A stretch of DNA of 44,227 nt from Ignavibacteria bacterium (GCA_030835025.1 JAUQWS010000089.1:1-44227), one strand, 5' to 3'; shown: positions 28,801 through 36,728, counted from the first letter of the stretch. The notes: generated by a model from the sequence alone, not told the origin. Made by a program: numbers and translations.

Positions 28801-31173
28801 ACTTATCTTTATGCTGAGTTCGATTCAAACGGAGCTCCGAACTATATAAACCAGGTTTGCATTGATATAACGGACCAGAAGAAAACCGAAGACGCCCTAA
28901 GGGAAAAAGACAGGAGATTCCGCTCATTAATAGAGAATATCACCGAAATGATCTCGCTTGTGGATAGCAGCGGAGAAATAATTTATGCAAGCCCGTCTGT
29001 TACAAGCATTCTTGGATATGACGCCGAGGAGTTTGAAAGCAAGAATATTTTCGATTTTATCAATGAAGAGGACTCTGAAGAGGCAAAAGAGTCATTCAGG
29101 AAAGTGCTTGAGAAGCCGGGCAATATAATCAACAATATCCAGTTCCGGTTCAGGAACAGAAAAGGTGACTGGGTATGGAGCGAAGCAACTGCGCATAACC
29201 TGATAAACGATCCTTCTATTGGAGGTATTGTATTCAATTACAGGGATATTACAGATCGCCGCAAAGCAGAAGAAGAGATAAGGCTCCAGAAGTCGTATTT
29301 CCAGCAGCTATTCGAGAACTCACCTGAAGGTATTGTAATACTGGATAACCAGGACAGGATTGTAGATGCTAATAAAGGATTTGAAAGAATGTTCCAGTTC
29401 AGTGCCGATGAAATAAGAGGCAAAGATCTGAATTCCATTATAGTGCCGGAAAGTCTGCTTGAACAGGCTACACAAATGACTCTGTTCGTTCTGAGAGGAG
29501 AAGTGATTCACAGGGAAACTGAACGCAAAAGAAAGGACGGAAGCACAGTTGACGTTTCTATTCTTGCATACCCGATTGTACTCGGAGAGAACCAGATCGG
29601 CGTATACGGAATTTACAATGATATTACCGAGCGTAAAGAAACCGAAAAAGCTCTGAGGAACAGCGAAGAACGCTACCGTGCATTTGTAAAACAAAGTACG
29701 GAAGGCATTTGGCGCTTTGAATTCCTTGAGCCGATTTCAGTTAAGCTTCCGATAGAGGACCAGATCAAGAATGTTTTCCGCTATGGCTACCTTGCGGAGT
29801 GCAACGATGTATTTGCAAAAATGTACGGATATGATTCTGCCAACGATGTTGTAGGCGCCAGAATTAGTGAACTTCTTATAGAATCCGAACCAAAGAATAT
29901 AGAATATCTCCGCGGTTTTATAATGAACGGCTATAAAGTTGATAATGTTGAGTCGCTCGAAAAAGACAAGGAACAAAATACAAAAGTATTTATGAATAAC
30001 CTTGTCGGAATTGTGGAAAATGATCAGTTGATCCGAATATGGGGATCGCAGCGTGATATTTCCGAAGCTAAAAAGGCACAGGAAGAACTTAGCTTGACAC
30101 AATTCAGACTTGCTATACTTCTAAGGAACCTGCAGGACGTGGTTCTATACGAAACAGGCGGCGGGAAGGAGTTCATGTCTGAAAATGTACTGGAAATGCT
30201 TGGTTACCCGGCTGATAAATTCCAGGACAAGAATTTCATGAAAACCATTACTCATCCGGGTGACTGGAAAGTTATGGACGAAAAGGTGAATGAATGGCAA
30301 ACCGCCGGTGCGCAGGGAGTCTTGAACCTTGAGTTCAGGGTTCGCAGGGCTGATGGAAGATATATATGGGTAGAGGACCACATGATAAGTGTGAAAAACA
30401 ACGGACATTCACATATGTCCGGTGTATTGATAAATATAACGGAGCATAAGACAAGTGAAGAGAAACTAAAACAGCTAGCCGATAAACTTTCTCAGTCTAA
30501 TAAAGAGCTTGAACAGTTTGCTTATGTTGCTTCACATGACCTGCAGGAGCCTTTAAGGATGGTAGCAAGCTACATTCAGCTGCTGCAAAGAAGATACAAG
30601 AGTCAGCTAAGCGGTGAGGCAGATGAGTTCATAAACTACGCAGTAGATGGTGTTGTTAGAATGAAAACACTCATCAACGACCTGTTGATATACTCAAGAG
30701 TGAACACCAAAGAATCGCCGCTGGAAGATGTTGACTGCAATAAGGTCGTCCAGCAGACTTTAACCAATCTCAGGACATCCATTGATGAAAGCAAAGCTGT
30801 TGTAAATGTTGAAGAGCTGCCTGTAGTGAGGGCTAACCAGCTGCAGATGAACCAGCTGTTTCAGAATCTCATCAGCAATGCTATCAAATTCCGCAAACCT
30901 GATACAGCTCCTGTTGTCAATATATCCGCTAAGCACGCCGGTAATGAATGGCTTTTCAGTGTTTCCGATAACGGAATAGGTATAGATAAAGAATTCAGTG
31001 ATAAGATCTTTGTAATTTTCCAGCGTCTGCATAATAGTTCTGATTACCCAGGTACAGGTATCGGACTGGCTATCTGCAAGAGGATAATTGAGAAGCTTGG
31101 CGGCCACCTGTGGGTTGAATCTGAAGAAGGAAAAGGCTCAACCTTCAATTTTACGGTGCCGGATAGAGACTGA
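25807..31173 (+). CDS. Hybrid sensor histidine kinase: receiver + 11 PAS + HisKA/HATPase
   Basis: The 1788-residue cytosolic protein has no membrane segment. A receiver domain (about 8-128) has the acidic residues in VVEDE, the phosphoacceptor Asp59 in LVLMDI and the Lys in LKPF. Eleven PAS units follow at about 137-258, 265-382, 386-503, 511-630, 636-761, 768-893, 900-1024, 1032-1153, 1162-1278, 1285-1422 and 1429-1550, most closed by DITER/DITDQ-like PAC ends. The kinase has His1577 in ASHDLQEPLR, the N box (NLISNAIKF), DNGIGI and GTGIGLAI. The H-box is of the phytochrome/Cph1 kinase type, but no GAF or PHY domain is present. GTG at 25807 is the start, with GAGGGAG four bases upstream. Signals could be redox, ligands or partner proteins. 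A response regulator gene follows. Confidence 0.93.
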   Translation: MSELNGSPRIMVVEDEGIIAQDIKNCLEGLGYVVPDVVFTGREAILRAEELRPDLVLMDIVLKGEIDGIETAAEIRRKYNIPIVYLTAYEDDKTLKRAKLTEPLGYILKPFEERYLRSSIEMALYKHQMETKLKENERWLTTILKSVGDAVIVTDELGVIKFMNPIAETLTGWPLHEIAGRKLGDVLMLLDEDTKEPVENPIDMVLRDNIVIGRSNHTVLIARDGREISIDHSSSPLKDDKGRLTGAVLIIQDITERKISENALKESENKFRNLFDFATDAIFVQSLNGKIISVNNQACKLLGYSKEELNSLKFSDLINENIIDNTFAIYSALKEKGNYQFETQYKKRDGSLVDVEISMRLINLLEDEVVQLFVRDITERKLSQEKIDMLAQAVKGISECVSITDLNNRLIFINDAFERTYGFSKEEIIGKAINIIRSPNNPPGINEAIIKGTEKGGWQGELLNRTKEGREFPVYLSTSLLKNDKGETIASIGVASDITERKISERAIRESEKRYQDLYDSAPDMYFSVTPEGLVKSVNRSGAEYLGYSLEELIAQEVWKVVHPDDLRMVKSRISEIFNKKLENANLEFRKVKKDGTSIWVNESTRLIEDDKGVPKELFIICRDITKNKEFQLALLESEKKYRNLTQNAPVSVARFSMLTNDFEYANDEFARQMGCSVEEYSGLSRKEKKLIIHPEDSGKVASNYDKWKHEGFKGILHFDYRIINRKKELIWLDTFIYADFDSSGKAVMMNEVCIDITERKKAELAIIESEKKYKNLATTAPIAVTKISSDTLKYEYVNAEFTRQTGYTMEEYNALSKEEIKAMAYPEDKKRVSEFFKKWKQDGFKGTQHIDYRTYNRNGEVIWVDTFLFADFSEEGKLLAINQICIDITDQKSSQEKIVESENKYKKLAANSPVAVTRIDLKTKSYDFVNDEFVRQSGYSMEEFNALEDQKLFEMIHAEDRHRVSSFYIEWERQKYRGTQHIDYRIVNRYKKEVWLDTYLYAEFDSNGAPNYINQVCIDITDQKKTEDALREKDRRFRSLIENITEMISLVDSSGEIIYASPSVTSILGYDAEEFESKNIFDFINEEDSEEAKESFRKVLEKPGNIINNIQFRFRNRKGDWVWSEATAHNLINDPSIGGIVFNYRDITDRRKAEEEIRLQKSYFQQLFENSPEGIVILDNQDRIVDANKGFERMFQFSADEIRGKDLNSIIVPESLLEQATQMTLFVLRGEVIHRETERKRKDGSTVDVSILAYPIVLGENQIGVYGIYNDITERKETEKALRNSEERYRAFVKQSTEGIWRFEFLEPISVKLPIEDQIKNVFRYGYLAECNDVFAKMYGYDSANDVVGARISELLIESEPKNIEYLRGFIMNGYKVDNVESLEKDKEQNTKVFMNNLVGIVENDQLIRIWGSQRDISEAKKAQEELSLTQFRLAILLRNLQDVVLYETGGGKEFMSENVLEMLGYPADKFQDKNFMKTITHPGDWKVMDEKVNEWQTAGAQGVLNLEFRVRRADGRYIWVEDHMISVKNNGHSHMSGVLINITEHKTSEEKLKQLADKLSQSNKELEQFAYVASHDLQEPLRMVASYIQLLQRRYKSQLSGEADEFINYAVDGVVRMKTLINDLLIYSRVNTKESPLEDVDCNKVVQQTLTNLRTSIDESKAVVNVEELPVVRANQLQMNQLFQNLISNAIKFRKPDTAPVVNISAKHAGNEWLFSVSDNGIGIDKEFSDKIFVIFQRLHNSSDYPGTGIGLAICKRIIEKLGGHLWVESEEGKGSTFNFTVPDRD
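27712..28878 (+). repeat. Triplicated PAS unit inside the sensor kinase gene
   Basis: PAS units 5, 6 and 7 (about 27712-28089, 28108-28485 and 28504-28878) are far more like each other than like the other eight. All share a KY(R/K)(N/K)L start, a YANDEF/YVNAEF/FVNDEF segment, MEE(Y/F)-like residues, FKG/YRGTQH, (D)YRI, W(L/V)DT and an (E/Q)(V/I)CIDIT end. This suggests tandem duplication within the gene. Confidence 0.85.
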
Positions 31174-31289
31174 TTTGTGCTGATGTTAACAGAATGACTA
31201 TTTAGAAGAACTTTGAGTGAAGAAAAGACTGTTATTGCATTGAACATAGAGATATTATAAAGTAATTTAGTATATCAAATTTCATTTAG

Positions 31290-31733
31290 ATGGATTATAT
31301 ACCAAGAACATTAGAAGTACTGCTTGTGGAAGATAACGAGGGTGATGTACGCCTTATTAAAGAGGCTTTCAACGAGAGTAAAATAGATAAGACATTTGCA
31401 GTTGCTAAAGATGGCGAAGAGGCTTTAAACTATCTCTACAGAAAAGGGCAGCACTCAGGGAGCACAAGGCCTGACATCATATTGCTGGATATCAATCTGC
31501 CGAAGAAGAATGGATTTGAAGTACTGAACAGCATAAAAAACGATCCGGACCTGAAGAGGATTCCGGTTATCATGCTTTCGAGCTCAAGCTCCGAAGATCA
31601 CATTGCCAAGTCATACGACCTGAATGCGAATTGCTACGTGACCAAACCTGTTGATTTTGATGAATACACTCAGGTTGTGAAAACGATCGAGGATTTCTGG
31701 TTCCAGATGGTGAAATTACCGGGAGTTGCCTGA
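31290..31733 (+). CDS. Rcp1-like single-domain response regulator
   Basis: The 147-residue protein is a stand-alone receiver: VLLVEDNEGD with the acidic pocket (Glu14, Asp15), phosphoacceptor Asp67 in IILLDINLPKKNG, the Ser-rich switch segment IMLSSSS and Lys119 in VTKPVDF. The insertion YLYRKGQHSGSTRPD before the phosphoacceptor strand is typical of Rcp1/CheY-like regulators that pair with phytochrome-class kinases. It has no output domain, so it probably signals by protein contact or phosphorelay. It lies 116 bases after the giant kinase gene with no visible terminator between them, and the kinase has the matching H-box type. A cognate pair is therefore likely. Confidence 0.92.
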   Translation: MDYIPRTLEVLLVEDNEGDVRLIKEAFNESKIDKTFAVAKDGEEALNYLYRKGQHSGSTRPDIILLDINLPKKNGFEVLNSIKNDPDLKRIPVIMLSSSSSEDHIAKSYDLNANCYVTKPVDFDEYTQVVKTIEDFWFQMVKLPGVA

Positions 31734-31760
31734 TAGCAGGAGTAATGATCAGCCGAAATT

Positions 31761-31792
31761 AAAAAGCCATTGCAAATGCAATGGCTTTTTTT
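31761..31792 (+). terminator. Intrinsic terminator after the response regulator
   Basis: AGCCATTGCA (31765-31774) pairs with TGCAATGGCT (31777-31786), flanked by an A-run on the left and a T-run on the right. The symmetry lets it serve both strands, and it sits between convergent genes. Confidence 0.92.
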
Positions 31793-31812
31793 GGAGAAAA
31801 TGATGATGATTA

Positions 31813-32325
31813 TTAATTCAATAAAACAATTATTTCCTTTTCAAACTGTTCGTAGGTTCTGTTTCCCAGAATGCTCTTCTTCAAGTTACCTTCTTTGTCA
31901 TAAATATATGTAGAAGGTATTGCACCCTGCCAGTTTTTATCTACAAATTCCATCAGGTCTTCAGGCTTCGAAAAAGTGCTGTAATAAGTAGTAAAATCAA
32001 CTCCGTTTTTTGTGAGAAATGGCCTGAGCTTCGTATCTATATCATTGAGATCATCCAAAGAAATAAAAACCAAATCGAATCCTTTATCTTTATAATTCGA
32101 GTAAAGTTTCACCAGTTCGGGGAATTCCTTAACGCATGGCTTGCACCAGGTTGCCCAAAAATTTACCAGCATAACTTTATCTTTTGCTGCTTCATATACA
32201 GATTTGACTTCATTAATATTGGATAGTGGCTTTAGTTCCTGTGAAGTTATGTTCTGTACTGCTACTAAAAGGCAGAAAAAAATAATTATAACAAACACTT
32301 TAGAACTTCCGGCTGAATTGTTCAT
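31813..32325 (-). CDS. TlpA-like exported thioredoxin-fold protein
   Basis: The 170-residue protein has an N-terminal hydrophobic signal or anchor (VFVIIIFFCLLVAVQ) and a TlpA/ResA-like thioredoxin domain with WATWCKPC (active Cys61 and Cys64), the cis-Pro region AIPSTY and a closing helix. In the periplasm such proteins reduce disulfides, often in cytochrome c maturation or related folding. The ATG at 32325 is chosen; an in-frame ATG at 32346 would also work, and the frame stays open to 32388 inside the preceding gene. Both candidate starts lie in or next to an array of CAATNNN heptamers. The upstream gene is another thiol protein and ends only 25 bases before this start, so the two form a redox pair in one transcript. 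Confidence 0.9.
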   Translation of the reverse strand: MNNSAGSSKVFVIIIFFCLLVAVQNITSQELKPLSNINEVKSVYEAAKDKVMLVNFWATWCKPCVKEFPELVKLYSNYKDKGFDLVFISLDDLNDIDTKLRPFLTKNGVDFTTYYSTFSKPEDLMEFVDKNWQGAIPSTYIYDKEGNLKKSILGNRTYEQFEKEIIVLLN

Positions 32326-32348
32326 TGTTAATTGCACATTGCTCATTG
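32314..32348 (-). repeat. CAATNNN heptanucleotide array at a gene junction
   Basis: On the minus strand five exact 7-base units in a row read CAATGAG, CAATGTG, CAATTAA, CAATGAA, CAATTCA. Only the CAAT is fixed. The array covers both candidate start codons of the TlpA-like gene and begins two bases past the stop codon of the redoxin gene. Confidence 0.8.
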
Positions 32349-32350
32349 AT

Positions 32351-32947
32351 TCAATTGTCCTGTCCAACTTTTTTGATGCCGCAGCCAAATGACTTCGTCT
32401 CTTTTACAGTCACTTCTTTGCCTTGAGATACTTCGCCTGCAGCATTGCCGAGATCGTTTGACTTCTCTTCAGCCTTGTAACGGTTATCGGATATTCTTCC
32501 GTGATAAAGAATTATCTTATCTTTCGATATAATATAAGCTTCCGGAGTTCTTGTTGCTCCAAACATATCGGCCACAGTGTTTCCAACATCTTTCAGCATC
32601 GGGAAAACATAAGAATTCTTTTTTGCATGTGATTTGACATCATCAAGGCTTTCAGTATTGTTCGCGTTTATTGCCCATACTGTGAATCCCTTATCGTTCA
32701 TATCCTTTACATAATCATTGATCCTGTCATTATACGGCTGCACCCATGGACATTCAGTGGACCAGAATATTACAACTACTCCGTTTTTCGAGTTTTCAAG
32801 CCCGGCCGAAAGATTATAGCTTGAACCGTCAATTCCGCTCAAAGTGAAGTCTTCGGCTTTATCTCCGGGTCCTTTGGCAAGAATGTTGTTTGAGATCATT
32901 GTGGCGAAGAGGGCAAAAAACATCAATAGTGTGGCTTTTTTAAGCAT
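32351..32947 (-). CDS. Exported redoxin (AhpC/TSA superfamily)
   Basis: The 198-residue protein has a signal peptide (MLKKATLLMFFALFATM to ILAKG) and a redoxin domain: AEDFTLSGIDG, VVVIFWSTECPWVQPYNDRI with the likely active Cys66, and FGATRTPEAYII. Near its C-terminus FGCGIKK places a second Cys (Cys189). The ECPWVQPY form is typical of a redoxin group with one N-terminal Cys and a C-terminal GC(S/G)IK tail. It probably acts as a periplasmic peroxide- or disulfide-handling protein; the reaction is not proven. ATG 32947 is chosen over a start 24 bases earlier because CGGAGGA precedes it by 4 bases. It is the first gene of a two-gene unit with the TlpA-like protein. Confidence 0.9.
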   Translation of the reverse strand: MLKKATLLMFFALFATMISNNILAKGPGDKAEDFTLSGIDGSSYNLSAGLENSKNGVVVIFWSTECPWVQPYNDRINDYVKDMNDKGFTVWAINANNTESLDDVKSHAKKNSYVFPMLKDVGNTVADMFGATRTPEAYIISKDKIILYHGRISDNRYKAEEKSNDLGNAAGEVSQGKEVTVKETKSFGCGIKKVGQDN

Positions 32948-33123
32948 TATTCCTCCGGTTATAAAAATCATTAATTAGAATTGTACCATTTAGAAGCACA
33001 ATCCTGCATTAAAAGTTTCAGGCTTTTTGAATGAAATTTTATCTAAGAAAGACGATTTAAATCATATTAATCACATAAAAAAATGCATATTTTTGAAATA
33101 TAACTTAAATGGGGGATTGCTTT

Positions 33124-34482
33124 ATGAAAAAAAAATACATCTTATTTTTGCAAAGATCCGTTATAGTAACCCTTTTTACAGTCTTCATTTTAAATCCTGT
33201 TTACTCTCAGAACTGGTCTGCACTTGGCAACGGTACAAATAACGATGTCAATGCAGTAGTTTTATTCGGAAGTGATATCATTGCTGCAGGTTCTTTTACA
33301 ATTGCAGGAGGCTTAATTGCAAATCACATTGCCAGATGGAATGGAACCAACTGGGCGCCTCTTGGACTTGGAACAAACGATGATATATATGCATTGGCAG
33401 TATATAACAATTGGCTTATTGCTGCGGGTAAGTTCACCATTGCAGGAGGTATTCCGGCAAGCAAGATCGCAATTTGGAACGGTTCTTCCTGGCAGGCTTT
33501 TGGCGGAACGATTAACGGCGATATATTTTCACTGGCAGTTTATGGTCAAAGCCTTATTGCAGGGGGCTCATTCACAAATCTTGCGGGTACTAATGCATAC
33601 AGGATAGGTAAATGGTTAAACGGCTGGACTACATTTGGAAAGGGATTTAACGGAAATATTAATGCGATCGGAATTCTGGGCACTCAGGTTATTGCAGGCG
33701 GTAGTTTCACTCAGGCAGATTCTCTGCCTTGCAATAAAATAGCAAGGTGGAATGATTTCGCCTGGTTGCCGCTTGGAGTTGGTATTGATGATGGTGACGT
33801 TTATGCGATAAGGATTATGGGAAGCTCCGCTTACGTTGGAGGTACATTCGTAAACATAGGAGGCTCAATTGTCAACAGAGTTGCAAGGTGGAACGGCACA
33901 AGCTGGGCCAATGTAGGCTCGGGATTCAGTGCAGGTGTTTACTCATTATATTCACTTAACAATATTCTGTATGCAGGCGGTGAATTTGATTATGCAGATT
34001 TTAACCCAGCCTCTAGGGTAGCATCATTTAACGGAACTAACTGGACAGCGCTTGGCTCAGGCATAACAGGCTCGAACGTGAGGGTAAAATCCATTTACAG
34101 TTACAGCGGAGCAATCATGTTTGGCGGGCATTTTTCTCACTCCGGCGGATCTCCAACCAGTAATATTTCGCGCTGGGGTTCGCCGGTCGGATTGATTGTT
34201 ACTGGCAGTACTATTCCTCAGAAATTCAGGCTGAACCAGAACTATCCTAATCCGTTCAATCCTCAAACTAGAATTGCATTCGATATAGCATCATCATCAG
34301 AAGTGAAGCTGGTTGTATTCGATGCATCGGGAAGTGAAGTTGAAACATTGTATAGTGGATTCCTTGAAGCAGGCTCGTATGAATACAATTTGAATATGAC
34401 CGGATTATCAAGCGGAGTATATTTCTATAGACTAACTTCCGGCGATTATACCGGAGTTAAGAAAATGATCCTGGTAAAGTAA
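33124..34482 (+). CDS. T9SS cargo: seven-repeat WNGTNW propeller
   Basis: The 452-residue secreted protein has a signal peptide ending near NPVYSQ. The ATG at 33124 follows GGGGGA by 7 bases and is preferred over the ATG at 33109. The mature part carries about seven units of 45-50 residues, each with a (N/S)(R/K)IA(R/K)WNGT(N/S)W, LGxG and AGGxF pattern. A half unit at each end (QNWSALGNG at the start, NISRWG at the end) would close a seven-bladed propeller. The sorting domain occupies the last about 85 residues (QNYPNPFNP, SGVYFYRL, KKMILVK). I know such repeats from secreted proteins of this phylum but can give no activity. A perfect TAnnTTTG element (33088-33095) upstream could be a Bacteroidetes-type -7 box. 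It is followed by a strong terminator. Confidence 0.88.
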   Translation: MKKKYILFLQRSVIVTLFTVFILNPVYSQNWSALGNGTNNDVNAVVLFGSDIIAAGSFTIAGGLIANHIARWNGTNWAPLGLGTNDDIYALAVYNNWLIAAGKFTIAGGIPASKIAIWNGSSWQAFGGTINGDIFSLAVYGQSLIAGGSFTNLAGTNAYRIGKWLNGWTTFGKGFNGNINAIGILGTQVIAGGSFTQADSLPCNKIARWNDFAWLPLGVGIDDGDVYAIRIMGSSAYVGGTFVNIGGSIVNRVARWNGTSWANVGSGFSAGVYSLYSLNNILYAGGEFDYADFNPASRVASFNGTNWTALGSGITGSNVRVKSIYSYSGAIMFGGHFSHSGGSPTSNISRWGSPVGLIVTGSTIPQKFRLNQNYPNPFNPQTRIAFDIASSSEVKLVVFDASGSEVETLYSGFLEAGSYEYNLNMTGLSSGVYFYRLTSGDYTGVKKMILVK

Positions 34483-34512
34483 TTCATCGAAATTTAATTC
34501 TCAAAATTTTCA

Positions 34513-34537
34513 GGGGCAGTGTAAGCTGCCCCTTTTT
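34513..34537 (+). terminator. Intrinsic terminator after the seven-repeat propeller gene
   Basis: GGGGCAG (34513-34519) pairs with CTGCCCC (34526-34532) around a 6-base loop, followed by TTTTT. It is about 30 bases after the stop. Confidence 0.92.
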
Positions 34538-34675
34538 GATTGTGATAATGACTGTTTTTATCGGTTTTCTATTAATCCCAAGAGGTTAGTTTGTTCGCTT
34601 GTATTATCCTTATGATTTTGAGTTTTTTCTCTTATATTTTGCAATTCGATTTCTAAAATCACAATATAATCACAA

Positions 34676-36697
34676 ATGAAAAAACGTTTACAATTTCAAA
34701 ACCGGGCAGCAAACGTGGCAATGTTCTTATTTCTTGCGGTCGCAGGGGTGGTGCTTTTCCAGGCACAGTTGCCCAATGACGGAATAAGTGATCTAGATCC
34801 GCGATATGAGCGTCCGACCCGTGAGTCTTTTGCGGAGTTCCCGAACTACAAGAATCCGCAGCAGGATATAATTACCGTTGACGATTTCGATAATTTTGAT
34901 ATTGGTGTAGATTTTTATGAACAGTACGGATCGTCAAATCCGACAAACCCGTTATGGCTATTCTTCGGTGCAAATGCAAGTCCGCAGAACGCAAGAGGAT
35001 CTACAAATGGGGGTTTAAATTGGTATCTTAATAATCCTTCTTATCAGAGTGGAACATGTTGTGACCCCTGGGCGGCTCATACAGGAAGCGGAGTTCTGAT
35101 TTATGCATCAGGCGTAAACGGACAATATGTCTATCGATCAACCAATAATGGCCTTACATGGAGTGCACCAATACTTTCGGTAAATGGAGTTGATAGAAAT
35201 CATGTTTCGGCAGAATATACAGGGACAGGTCCATATGCAAATTATGTTTACGCCGGAATCACTCCGGGCAATTTCGGAAGAAGCACAGATGCCGGATTAA
35301 CCTGGACAACTACATTCAGTCCCAGCAACTCACTTCCCGGCTGCTACATAGCTGTTGGTCCAAACGGAACTACAAACGGTGGCTGCGTAATTTACGTGAC
35401 AAATACAGGTTCTGATAACGGGAACAGAGTTTATAATTTTTACCGTTCAACCAACGGCGGCGCTAACTTCACTCTTATGTCAAGTCAATCAGGATGGGCA
35501 GGATATGTGGGATTTTATACCGGAAGCAGACACACGATCAATAATGCAAGAACTGCTCCACATCCGAAAATTGCAATGGATAACAGTAACGGACCGTTCA
35601 GAGGAAGGTTGTATATGGTTCATGCTTCTAACGATCCACCGGGAAACGGCAACAAGCCTGATATTTGGCTTCGTTATTCAACTGACCAGGGTGCAACATG
35701 GTCCTCTGCTATCAGGGTGAATGATAATGCAAATCCAACTCTTAGTGACCAGTGGTTCCCCGAAATTTGGTGTGAAGGGACGACCGGAAAACTTTATATA
35801 CACTGGTATGATGACAGGAGTAATCCTTCAACATTTCAGACTGATCTTTATGCAACCTATTCAACTACTGGCGGTACCAGCTTTGTTACCAGCCAGCGAT
35901 TGAACAACCAGACATTCACATTCCCGAATCCGCCGTGCTCACCAAATTGCTACAAGGGTGATTACACTACTATGATGGCAAATAATCCGAAAGTCGGATT
36001 CAGCGTGTGGAGCGATCACAGGAATGCTAGCGCATTGAATATGGGTTCATATTTCCCTGATTTTGCAATGAGGGTTCGTCCAACAGCCTTTGGCATGAAC
36101 GGAGTAAGTGATACGGAATTTGTATTTGTAAGTATTCCCGCTGTAAAATTATACAGTGATACAGCGATATTTAGTGCAAATGTAGTAAATCCGCCCGGCA
36201 CTGGCACAATCTCCTTGGCTCTCTATAATAAGACAACAAATACACTGCAGGATAGATTGACTTCTTTCCCCGATTCTCTGAGGCTGAGGATCATTACTGC
36301 GGGCGGAGTTCCGAACGGTAATTATGATATCAGGGTCCAGGGTAACGGTCCGAACGGTACCCCGGTACACCAAAGAACAGTTAGTATCAACATGGGATTT
36401 GTTGGTATTACGCTCAATAACAATGAGCTTCCAAAGGATTTCAGCTTAATGCAGAATTACCCGAATCCGTTCAATCCCAAAACCAATATCAATTTCTCAA
36501 TTCCCGAGGCAGGAAATGTAAGACTGGTTGTATTTGATATAACCGGAAAAGAAATTGCGGTTTTGGTTAACGAGAAAATGAAAGCAGGCAGTTACAATGC
36601 TGATTGGGATGCGGCAAATATGCCAAGCGGGGTTTATTTCTACAGAATTACATCCGGGAGCTTTAGCTCAGTAAAGAAGATGATATTGGTGAAATAG
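34676..36697 (+). CDS. T9SS cargo: BNR/sialidase-like propeller protein
   Basis: The 673-residue protein has an N-terminal hydrophobic segment (VAMFLFLAVAGVVLF) after a basic stretch, so it is exported. About residues 85-465 form a BNR-type propeller with STNGGLNW, STNNGLTW, STDAGLTW and STDQGATW turns and blade segments close to those of the protein at 2086-4479 (YDDRSN, KGDYT). Residues about 475-580 are an Ig-like beta domain, and the last about 85 are the sorting domain (QNYPNPFNP, SGVYFYRI, KKMILVK). True sialidase catalytic residues (the Arg triad and Tyr/Glu) were not identified, so enzymatic activity is not claimed. Two hairpins follow it, indicating a single-gene unit. Confidence 0.9.
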   Translation: MKKRLQFQNRAANVAMFLFLAVAGVVLFQAQLPNDGISDLDPRYERPTRESFAEFPNYKNPQQDIITVDDFDNFDIGVDFYEQYGSSNPTNPLWLFFGANASPQNARGSTNGGLNWYLNNPSYQSGTCCDPWAAHTGSGVLIYASGVNGQYVYRSTNNGLTWSAPILSVNGVDRNHVSAEYTGTGPYANYVYAGITPGNFGRSTDAGLTWTTTFSPSNSLPGCYIAVGPNGTTNGGCVIYVTNTGSDNGNRVYNFYRSTNGGANFTLMSSQSGWAGYVGFYTGSRHTINNARTAPHPKIAMDNSNGPFRGRLYMVHASNDPPGNGNKPDIWLRYSTDQGATWSSAIRVNDNANPTLSDQWFPEIWCEGTTGKLYIHWYDDRSNPSTFQTDLYATYSTTGGTSFVTSQRLNNQTFTFPNPPCSPNCYKGDYTTMMANNPKVGFSVWSDHRNASALNMGSYFPDFAMRVRPTAFGMNGVSDTEFVFVSIPAVKLYSDTAIFSANVVNPPGTGTISLALYNKTTNTLQDRLTSFPDSLRLRIITAGGVPNGNYDIRVQGNGPNGTPVHQRTVSINMGFVGITLNNNELPKDFSLMQNYPNPFNPKTNINFSIPEAGNVRLVVFDITGKEIAVLVNEKMKAGSYNADWDAANMPSGVYFYRITSGSFSSVKKMILVK

Positions 36698-36708
36698 ATC
36701 TTTTATTT

Positions 36709-36728
36709 AGACTGAAATCTTTCAGTCT
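36709..36728 (+). terminator. First hairpin after the BNR gene
   Basis: AGACTGAAA (36709-36717) and TTTCAGTCT (36720-36728) form a perfect 9-bp stem with a 2-base centre. No T-run follows, so it may only stabilise the transcript end. A canonical terminator lies 15 bases downstream. Confidence 0.5.

Noticed and set aside
29320..30102. Minus-strand frames opposite the PAS region
   Set aside because: They overlap entirely with the confident kinase frame and show no domain, start signal or composition of a real gene.
32314..32348. Possible CRISPR-like array
   Set aside because: Units are only 7 bases with a 4-base fixed core and no spacers of CRISPR length, and no cas gene is near.
34676..36697. 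Sialidase enzyme
   Set aside because: Asp-box-like turns are present, but the catalytic Arg triad and nucleophile Tyr/Glu could not be identified, so only the fold is reported.
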